Assembly: GCF_905163445.1 (NCBI RefSeq)
Contig: NC_053202.1
Location: forward strand, 8,308,001-8,372,000
Origin: Pararge aegeria
Lineage: Eukaryota > Arthropoda > Insecta > Lepidoptera > Nymphalidae
DNA: 64,000 bases
Reading direction: 5' to 3'
The position numbers and the translations under genes are program-made. The notes beneath the pieces are model-generated. The model did not search any database. It saw only the letters and a list, made by a program, of their open reading frames with translations, and had not been told where the DNA came from. Positions 56,570 through 64,000 of the stretch are shown here, piece by piece; the stretch's first letter is position 1; each line of letters starts with the position of its first letter.

Positions 56570-56800
56570 TCATTATATCAATCCATTACCGGCCCACTAC
56601 GGGGCACGGGTCTCCGCCCACAATTGGCAGAGAAACCTTTGAGAACATTATGTAGAAAACTCAAGTATGCTGGTTTCCTCACGATGTTTTCGTTCACCGT
56701 TGAAGCAAGTGATATTTTAATTACTTAAAACGCACATAAGTTACAAAAGTTGGAGGTGCGTGCTGGATTCGAACTTGGCCATCCGATAGTGAAGTTGTCA
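56570..56800 (-). mobile_element. SINE-B copy with internal deletion
   Basis: CATTACCGGCCCACTACGGG, then a jump past the CCACCACGCTGG part to AACCTTTGAGAACATTATGT, and the head side GAGGTGCGTGCTGGATTCGA. Confidence 0.7.
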
Positions 56801-57120
56801 AAATTCATGCAGTATAATAAAATTTCAACCTAAAATAATAATATTTATTAACAAAGCCGATACGATATATATAATATTATATGCTTTACCCGTGACTAAA
56901 TAGGCCTTGAGAACTAGAAAGAATCGAAGAATTGGTATTAAAAATAAGCCATAATAACATGACAATAAGTCAAGAATAATTCCGTCGTCATTATTAGGCA
57001 TAGAATTACTCCTTAAAAAGGCCATTTTAATATCACGACAGTCTTATGCAGATAAACGCATAGTTTAGGAGATCCAGACCGATTAAAAAGTAAGTAGGAC
57101 AACATATTAGTCTTTATAAA

Positions 57121-57592
57121 CAAAAAGTGGATATAAACAGTCGACTTACAAGAAATGGTCATAAATTAGTGAGATCTGCATATCGTCTGCGAAAGGTGCA
57201 GAAGTCATTTGTGGGATTGAGTATACGCTTTTATAATATGATTCCTAAGGTAATTTTGGACCTACCAATGCATAAGTTTAAAGAATGTGTTAAAACACAT
57301 TTATTACAGCGAGGTTATTATACAATTGATGAGTTTCTTAATGACAATTTGCTTGAAAGCATCCGCCTCCGCTTTCATCTCTCACAAGATAGAAAAATGA
57401 ATGTTAAAATGTAAAATGTAAATTTTTGATGTTGGAAAAGAGCAACTGCAGAGTATCTTGCCGGCTTCTTCTCGGTAGAATCTGCCTTCCGAACCGGTGG
57501 TAGAGTCACTACACACGGACAGACTTGACGTTTCAAAAGTGCTTGTATTAGGCCTACTTGAAATAAATGAATTTTGAATTTTTTATTTAATT
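57121..57592 (+). mobile_element. LINE-1 C-terminal ORF tail and 3'UTR
   Basis: A 95-codon open tail (SIRFYNMIPKVILDLPMHKF, KECVKTHLLQRGYYTIDEFL) is followed by the 3'UTR with CTTCTTCTCGGTAGAATCTG, CCGAACCGGTGGTAGAGTCA, ACTTGACGTTTCAAAAGTGC and the end AAATGAATTTTGAATTTT. It identifies the short antisense LINE-1 pieces elsewhere as 3' ends. The protein part resembles CR1-group LINE C-termini; the clade is inferred. 5'-truncated. Confidence 0.8.
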
Positions 57593-57599
57593 TAAGTAA

Positions 57600-58250
57600 G
57601 TATGTATAAAATCTGTGGCACTCGATTGCTTGGTTTGCACTAGGCGACACTCAAGTCGAGTCGTAAGTTTACGTATATGAGTACGCGGATCTTAGACTAT
57701 AATAAATTCTTTGTGGACTCAGGTTCCTAAAATTGTGATAGGTCAAAAATAATCTCAGTATCAAACCGGAGTTAGAAAATTGGAGTCGTCGACGCTATGG
57801 TCCCGATTATTATGATTACCTATTTATTTATTTGTACATAATTTATGAATAACTATAAAACTAAAGAATAAAAGATGACAATTAAACATTATAAAAGACA
57901 TGATACTAAAAAAGTGCACTATAGTGATACTCTGCGAATATTGAAGGTCATTCAATATTCTCAGAGTATCTCAATAATTCCCGGGACAATGCCACCGGTT
58001 ATGGAATAGATCCCATTGAACATTGCTGTCCAAGAGCGTGTTGAATAATGGCGATGAACGCGGTATAGGTGCCATGCTTCGTGCAACAGTGTTACAAGAA
58101 GGGACCACGAACCATTACTAATGGAAATCATGATAATATTACTTCAGGCCAGCTAACCCATATGGGAGCAAAATGGAGGATCCAAGCTCTAAATCCCTCT
58201 CTCATTATGATAAAGGTGACCTATGCCCAGCAGTGGGAAATGAATAAGCC
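57600..58250. other. Spacer, no gene seen
   Basis: 58060-58255 ends in TATGCCCAGCAGTGGGAAAT, a phrase common in RTE LINE 3' ends, so part of this is probably a LINE scrap. Confidence 0.35.
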
Positions 58251-58257
58251 GATATGA

Positions 58258-58440
58258 TAAGTCCTTAGCGCGACGGTAAGCGCGTTGGTCCTACGTGGAA
58301 TTTCCCAGTTTCGATCACGGGCAGAGACAATTTGGATTTTATCATTTCTGAATTTTCTGGTTTGGTGGGAGACTTCGGGAGTGATTATCATCTGACCTAC
58401 AAAAGAGTTCCACCATACGATAAGCATGTATTACAGTCAA
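58258..58440 (+). mobile_element. SINE-C, 5' half
   Basis: GTCCTTAGCGCGACGGTAAG, GCGTTGGTCCTACGTGG, TTTCGATCACGGGCAGAGAC, AATTTTCTGGTTTGGTGGGA. Ends before the conserved 3' block. Confidence 0.7.
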
Positions 58441-58894
58441 GGACTCACTGGTAGCGGGATAAAATAAAAAAATTAAAAATGATTTTCTGCATATCCTTGA
58501 CTAGTATTCTTCCAGTTATTCTCAGTCCAGGCTTTTCGTTTGAAATACTATTTCTCTAGGCCCTTTACTCTCACTCACTAAATTAAAAAGAAGAAAACTC
58601 AGTGCGTTTACTAGTAGCCCATGGTGAAAACAATTTCCACAGATATAAAACTTTGATTGAAGTGCCATGTAGGAAAAGTTATGGGTACCTCATTCAAGTA
58701 TCAGTTATATATAGCCTATCAAGTCCACTGTATTTTGTTATTAATAGAAAGTCTGTAAATAATTAATTCTTTTTAAACAAAGTAGTTATTTAATATTGAA
58801 ATTTTTCGTAGTTTGTTTTGTGCTTACCGCCCATTGCCAAAGACTGAAAAGCAAGCCAGTACGATGCTTTGTAGAAGCCTATAAGGGGCGTGGA

Positions 58895-58985
58895 TTTAAT
58901 TTGCCATACCCCTAAAAGGTTAGCCCGCTTCCATCTTAGACTATATACTAACTTACCACCAGGTGAGATTGTAGACAAGGGCTAA
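58895..58985 (+). mobile_element. SINE-C, 3' end
   Basis: TGCCATACCCCTAAAAGGTT, AGCCCGCTTCCATCTTAGAC, CCACCAGGTGAGATTGTAGA. It may be the missing end of the 58258 copy, separated by about 450 bases. Confidence 0.6.
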
Positions 58986-59209
58986 CTTGAACTAAAATAA
59001 AATAAAATTTCAAGTCACTTTCGTATGCACATGTCAAATAATTCCTTATAATCGTCCTTGGTTAATATGACAGCAAGATAAACTATGATGGAAAAAAGTT
59101 ACGTGTTCAGACTTATTCACGGCAGCTTATAGTCTTCACGGTACACAGTGTGGAGACCACAAGCAATTCATTGTTTTAACCTTTTTGAATATGAAGTTAT
59201 TTTTATTTA

Positions 59210-59388
59210 TTCATTTAGTAATATCATAAAAGCGAAAAAGTGCCTGTTTGTTTATATATTTGGCTCAACCAATATTGATAAAATTTCGCTAAAATTTGGC
59301 GTATGTCTTGAATACGCCGAGAAAACTAATAGTTCCCACAAAACAAATATAACGTGGACAAAGGCGTGGACAACAGCTAGTAATATAT
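59210..59388 (+). mobile_element. Helitron-like element, short subtype
   Basis: Begins near TCATAAAAGCGAAAAAGTGC and ends GCGTGGACAACAGCTAGTAA. The end fits family H; the interior is diverged. Confidence 0.55.
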
Positions 59389-59399
59389 AAAGCAAAACA

Positions 59400-60300
59400 T
59401 CAGAACGTTTTTAGTATTTCCAGTAGCTTTACATCGAATACTACAAGGTGTAAACTATTGTTGTAGTTTATTTGTTCAGATTGAATGCCGAGATCAGTTT
59501 GTGCGTCATTCTACAACAGAATTCATATTTCAGATTATTGCTAAGGAGAATAAGATGCATAGAATTCACTTAGTTCATACTAATTCTACTATATAATTCT
59601 ATTATATACTTCGTACATTATAACCTCGGTAATTGACCTGGAAACCGTAATACTTTTTATCTCCAAAAATAACAGGAAAAAGTATCCGCTTGATTAAATA
59701 ACCGGTTTGGAACTGTAGATACTTTGCATCCTAGTGGCCGTTTTAGCCTTGTTTGTGATTTTAATATACTGTAAAAGGCTGAATTAAAAAAAGATATGGT
59801 TAAGATATGTATTCCTTTAATATTAATAGTCAAGTAACTTAATCATCAGAGTTTTCAAAGAGACCTTGTCAAGACGAATCAAACGAGCACAAACTCGATG
59901 CGTTTTCGTTGTTTAATTATAATATGAATCCACCGGCACTTGGCCACCTTACGGCGTCATCATAAGACCAGCACTAGGTCTCAATAGTATTGGATTGGTA
60001 TCCAATTTCCTTAAGCATGCAAAATATCAGCCTATTGTAGCTATTTTGTTTCGATATGTGAAAACGACTTCGTTTTTGAGCATGTCAAACTCATACTAAG
60101 GGCAGATTTAAACAGAAGTTCAGTAGTTAACAGCGGTTAAAGAACCATACCACCTATTAAAATAAATGCCGTTCAATTAAAAAAGTAACCAGACTGTGAA
60201 CGATGTCCAACTGCCGTAGAATGGCTCCACCATGGTCTTTTTTTATTCCACTCGACGCTACGCCACGAAGCGATTGCTTGGTTCTCATTTTTTTGAAAGC
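59400..60300. other. Upstream region of gene D, no gene seen
   Basis: AT-rich with no open frame of note. Presumably holds regulatory DNA of gene D, but I see no specific site beyond the TATA box. Confidence 0.4.
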
Positions 60301-60306
60301 TATCAC

Positions 60307-60314
60307 TATAAAAG
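60307..60314 (+). promoter_or_regulatory. TATA box of Osiris gene D
   Basis: TATAAAAG lies 50 bases before the ATG at 60365. A start about 30 bases downstream falls near TTAATTCACAAACG, leaving a 5'UTR of roughly 25 bases. Position and sequence are canonical. Confidence 0.7.
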
Positions 60315-60364
60315 CATTTTTGCTCCCCTTTCTTACTTAATTCACAAACGAACTTCTAACGAAA

Positions 60365-60653
60365 ATGTATCGAGAAACTTTTGTTTCCACCCTTCTTGTT
60401 AATGTAGTATTTAGTTCTTTATTAAGCGGTGATTTCGATATAGCTGATGGTGTTAAGTTAGTTAGTATACCGGATAATGGTTTGGACGATGAAGGGAGGT
60501 CCCTCGGTGATGCACCTCTGTACAGGATGGCGAAGTTCCTGCAAAGCCACGAATTGCACGTGAAACTACCCAATCTGATAGAGAAGGACAAATTGAGTAA
60601 AATTTTCTCAGAATCACTCAAAGCTATTGACGATTCGTATAAGGAAAAGAATG
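60365..60653 (+). CDS. Osiris gene D, exon 1
   Basis: ATG at 60365 opens a short signal peptide (MYRETFVSTLLVNVVFSSLL), then the Osiris N-terminal signature: DGVKLVSIPDNGLDDEGRSL (DGVxLV followed by an acidic/RS stretch) and YRMAKFLQSHELHVKLPNLI (amphipathic FLxSHxLxxKLP). It ends SLKAIDDSYKEKN plus 1 nt at a strong donor AATG/GTGAGTA, so the intron is phase 1 as in genes A and B. Read through the donor, the frame stops 22 codons later (60721), so a spliced gene is more likely than a 118-residue protein. The hydrophobic core exon is not recognisable in the remaining 3.3 kb and may lie to the right. Transcribed divergently from gene A. Confidence 0.8.
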
Positions 60654-60902
60654 GTGAGTACGTAGCATTAAGAAACACGAGTGACATTTATCGATATATT
60701 ACAATCGATATTAAAGCTTAACTTATAAGAAAAAGTGACAAAATACAAAAATAAAAAATGATTAACATGTAGTTAAAGTTAAAAATTGTCACAGTAAAAA
60801 TATAAATAATATAACTTTAAACATAACAGTATCAGATTTGCATGCCACTTTACATTTTAATATATTATACAATGAAACTAATTGGAGCACTAATATTTAA
60901 CT

Positions 60903-61095
60903 AAACAAAATTGACAGGTTTAAAAGTAATGCTTTCCTTTTCACAATTTTCCCAGTGGCAAAGAACAGCACTACTTTGAAAGCTGTCAATTTAGTTTTAC
61001 TGAGAGATTTGTGTGCAACTAAATTTGCTCCAATAACATTACAAAAAATCACAACTAAGTGGCATGGCAGCCCTATTTGAATAAAATTAAGTAGC
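60903..61095. mobile_element. Dispersed repeat with CCTTTTCACAAT box
   Basis: AATTGACAGGTTTAAAAGTA, CCTTTTCACAATTTTCCCAG and TGGCATGGCAGCCCTATTTG. The first part recurs at 61490-61545 and 48713-48760. The minus-strand frame across it is taken as part of the repeat. Confidence 0.5.
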
Positions 61096-61536
61096 ATTTT
61101 ATCAGCGCCCCCTTATGTTTTCAACAGTAAAACATATCATCAAACCCATCCCAGAAGAGACACGGACATTATGCAAAAAAAATACGTTCAAGTGGTCCAT
61201 CCTTTTTAATTCTAAGGACAAACAAACGTACAAAAAATCCAAACTGACACCCTTATTTTGCATCCTGGTTTATGATTAGAGACTTGTATTGTGGACAGCG
61301 AATTATTATTCTATATCACGTTAAAAACTTTAAACTAACAAAGTTTTAAATCATTAATTCTATCGCTAAGTTAGATAAATTTGTAAAGACATCGAAGGAG
61401 TTTTCTTGGAATATAATTACAGTAAGTAGCTATTGTCCTAAAGAAGATTTAAAGCAAACTGAGTTAGTTTATTTAAAGACTCTGAACTAAATTGACAGGT
61501 CTTAAATTGTTGCTGTCCTTTTCACAATGTTCCCAG

Positions 61537-61769
61537 TGGAACAGGATAAAACAATTTTTAATCACCTTGCAAGAAAACGCGGACTAATTAGGTGCGATTT
61601 ATTAGCAAACAGAACATGCGATTTCAATGACGTTTCTAGGCCGATTTGCGTATTTTTTTTTAATTATGTAGTGAATGACTATGTGATTATTTATCATTCG
61701 ATGTCCAGGGACTTAGGGGAAGCAATTAAAACTTTCCTGAATAGAACAAAGATATTATCGAGGAAATAA
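61537..61769 (+). CDS. Candidate exon 2 of gene D, weak
   Basis: After an acceptor-like TGCTGTCCTTTTCACAATGTTCCCAG (quoted in part) the plus strand is open for 76 codons to TAA 61769. With the 1 nt left by gene D exon 1 the phase fits (G + TG = Val): EQDKTIFNHLARKRGLIRCD ... DLGEAIKTFLNRTKILSRK. The acceptor lies in a repeat that also occurs at 60905, and the peptide is not the hydrophobic Osiris core. It may be exonised repeat flank or chance. Confidence 0.2.
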
Positions 61770-61774
61770 CAATT

Positions 61775-62680
61775 TGACCCGATAGTTATTGTTGTGAAAA
61801 AAATTGTAATAAAATTATATAATAATACCGTAACTATAAAACAAAAACGAACTGTATTAATTAAGCGTTCGAACTATATTTACATAATAGAAAAAGTTAG
61901 GTTTTTACTTCCACCACCTAACAGTCACATACATTAGATATTCAACAAATAAAGTTATTTGCATTAAAACTTCCTAAACATTAAAACGTATCTTGAAGCA
62001 AGCGATTGCCAATAGTACCAATGTTTTTGTTGAAGTTCTACCATTAGATAATGAAGTAACGATTGAATGATTTCCAGGAGTCTTAAAGTTCGGTAACACT
62101 AATTTTATATTTTCATAAAATTGTCTAAATATAAGAATATATTAGTAATAAAAATAACCGTAATACTCAGTAATAGGTACACTATTTTATTTATGGCAAA
62201 CCTTTTGTAGATAAATGAGAAAAACGTATCAGAAAACGTTTTTATAAAAAGGGGTTAAATGGATAAACAGATATTAGTTATAAATATGGTCAAGATTAAG
62301 ATATTTTTTTGCTTTCTTCACAGCGAAAAAAATAATAGATACGTTATTCTTACCTACATAGATTAATTATTTATTTGTAGTTTGAGTTCTTTAAATCTTA
62401 TTTAGCATTCAGCACCTAAAGTGTTGTTCTGTGGTGTTTGTCCAAGTTTTATTGTTGTATTAATGTAGTTTAGAATTCGTTCAAACTGCTAGCTATTACT
62501 ATGTACCAGAAGCTATTACTCGTAATACAAATACGTAAAAGATACAGTCCTGCAAACGTGCTTCAGTTTTAATACAAACGATACTAGTTCTCTGTGGCGC
62601 GTGCCTAATTATAGCACACATATATGAAAGCTGAAAGTTAAACTTTTTACCCCGTCGTATTCATTCTGTTATAATATTTG
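61775..62680. other. Spacer or gene D intron, no gene seen
   Basis: AT-rich, no hydrophobic Osiris-like exon on the plus strand. Confidence 0.45.
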
Positions 62681-62683
62681 TAA

Positions 62684-62790
62684 CGGTGATAGCCCAGTGG
62701 GTAGGACTTCGACTTCACTTTCCGAGGCCGAGTTCGAATCCCACCACCTCTAACTTTTCTAAGTTATGTGCGGTTTTAGTTCCCTTACTT
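62684..62790 (+). mobile_element. SINE-B head fragment
   Basis: CGGTGATAGCCCAGTGGGTA, GGACTTCGACTTCACTTTCC, GAGTTCGAATCCCACCACCT. Very close to the family head; breaks after GTTATGTGCGG. Confidence 0.75.
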
Positions 62791-63229
62791 AAACCGGAGA
62801 TTTTCTCTGTTTAATATCGTTCGCTCTGTATGCACACCTTCTCAGCCCAATCATGCAGTGAGGTGGTAGTTTAAATTTTAACGAAAAGTTTAAAAATTGA
62901 TCATATTCAATAATATTATCTCACAGTAAAACTAATTCAAAACTGAGATAATAAGAGCAATTCCTCCCCAAGTATTTTATCATTTTCTGAGCTATAAATT
63001 TTAACGGGTGACTTGCAATAAAAAATAGAACTGCGAACCCAATCACATACTTACCATCAATAAATTGCAATTTCTGGATATAGCTGAACATCGCTACGAG
63101 CTCTAAACGAATTTCTCCGAAGAGAAAACCAATAAAATTCTAGATTTTCCAGACCGCCAAACCTCATAACCGAACCGTAGATACTATGTTCTGACAACAA
63201 ATTTCTATACCTAGATTAAAGGAGTTTGA

Positions 63230-63975
63230 ACCATTTTATTTTTATTTTATTTAAACAACTTTATTGCATAATAAAGGAAACACACACAGGAACACTTACA
63301 ATAACATAAATTATATGCAAAAGGCGGCCTTATCTCTAACAGTGATCTCTTCCAGGCTACCTTAACTATTGGAATAAGGTAATGAGAGACGGGAAATCGG
63401 AATTATATATATAAATATATTATATACATAAATAATTAAATAAAATAATAAATGTAATAATATAATATACATAAATATAATACATATTGTTTATAGTGAC
63501 AAATAGTGCCTCCTTACACGACTTTTAAAAATCGCAAGGGATTTAGAGCGCCGAATGTCATCAGGGAGTTCATTCCACAGCATTGCCGCTTTTATTGTAA
63601 AGGACTCTGAATAACTGCGAGAGTTACACTTCACCATTCTAAGCACATTTTCTCGGGTGGATCGCTGAGAGCCTTGGGATGTGCACGGGCCAAGAAAATT
63701 GAATCTTTCTTTAAGGTGCGGTGGTCTCCAAGGAAGAAAAAGAGTAGAGTAGAGGATAGTTAATACATGCAGATTACGCCGATGCCTTATAGGAAGCCAT
63801 TTTAGTTTGCTCCGATACACTGAGATGTGATCAAATTTCCGGAGGCCAAATATAAATCTGATACATAAATTTTGCAGTCGCTCCCGTTTATCAAGAAGGT
63901 CCTCGGTCAAGTCTAGATAACAGGCATCGGCATAATCTAAGATAGGAAGAAGAAGGGTATTAGCAACCATTTATT
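63230..63975 (-). mobile_element. CR1/Jockey-type LINE, C-terminal 159 codons and 3'UTR
   Basis: The minus strand is open 63970-63491: TLLLPILDYADACYLDLTED, LLDKRERLQNLCIRFIFGLR, LKWLPIRHRRNLHVLTILYS, AAMLWNELPDDIRRSKSLAI, FKSRVRRHYLSL. This is the thumb/C-terminal region of a non-LTR reverse transcriptase; the ERLQNxxxRFIFG and LPIRxRR phrases are typical. The catalytic domain is missing (5' truncation). The 3'UTR has AAGGCCGCCTTTTGC and ends AATAAAGTTGTTTAAATAAA. Confidence 0.85.
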
Positions 63976-64000
63976 ATATATACGTTTCTATTGCATAAAT

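Noticed and set aside
56825..57025. 66-codon minus-strand frame with IPILRFFLVLKAYLVTGKAY, superficially like an Osiris core
   Set aside because: The frame runs through AT-rich DNA with poor codon choice, lacks the KxL ending and basic lead-in, and has no acceptor giving phase 1.
60897..61097. 66-codon minus-strand frame with hydrophobic stretches near gene D
   Set aside because: Wrong strand for gene D, and its edges coincide with a dispersed repeat also found at 61490 and 48713.
945..62760. tRNA genes at the B-box sequences GGTTCGATTCCCAC and AGTTCGAATCCCAGC
   Set aside because: None folds into a full cloverleaf by eye. Each is followed by the same SINE body and the heads recur many times. 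They are SINE promoters, not tRNA genes.

Overview
The window looks like an AT-rich stretch of a lepidopteran (moth or butterfly) nuclear genome. Two things support this: several dispersed-repeat families that I associate with Lepidoptera (tRNA-headed SINEs, RTE- and CR1/Jockey-like LINE tails, Helitron-like elements ending in GGCAACAGCTAGT), and exons of Osiris (DUF1676) genes, an insect-specific family. I cannot name the species. There are no bacterial, organellar or CRISPR features.

Host genes. (1) The 3' end of an Osiris gene on + (gene B, exon 4725-4951); its 5' exons are probably left of the window. (2) A long Osiris gene on - (gene A), rebuilt here from splice sites and matching intron phases: exon 1 46107-45768, exon 2 31776-31681, exon 3 21667-21472. 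The C-terminus then comes from exon 4 (18876-18623, or its read-through to 17553) and/or exon 5 (16522-16315). The gene spans about 30 kb and its introns are full of repeats. (3) The 5' end of an Osiris gene on + (gene D, exon 60365-60653) with a TATA box; its hydrophobic exon is not seen before the window ends. (4) A GC-rich open block at 49593-49830 (-) that may be a terminal exon of an unrecognised gene (candidate C). The window is therefore part of the clustered Osiris locus, stretched by transposons.

Layout. 1-4.7 kb: repeats, then the gene B terminal exon. 5-16 kb: repeat-rich spacer. 16.3-46.4 kb: gene A, with SINEs, LINE fragments, Helitron-like elements and a palindromic foldback family in its introns. 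46.4-60.3 kb: spacer between the divergent genes A and D, holding candidate C and a young RTE-type LINE insertion with a 19-bp target-site duplication. 60.3-64 kb: the gene D start, then a LINE fragment at the right edge.

The most unusual point is the 3' end of gene A. One hydrophobic Osiris core can be joined, with intact phase, to three different C-termini: a 440-codon Lys/Arg-rich extension, a 68-residue Met-rich tail, or an 84+25-residue tail that reads the last exon in another frame. Working names used below: SINE-A (head GACGGCCGACTGGCGCAGTG), SINE-B (head GGTGATAGCCCAGTGGGTAG), SINE-C (3' part CCACCAGGTGAGATTGCAGT), LINE-1 and LINE-2 (two LINE 3'-end families), foldback family F, Helitron-like family H.
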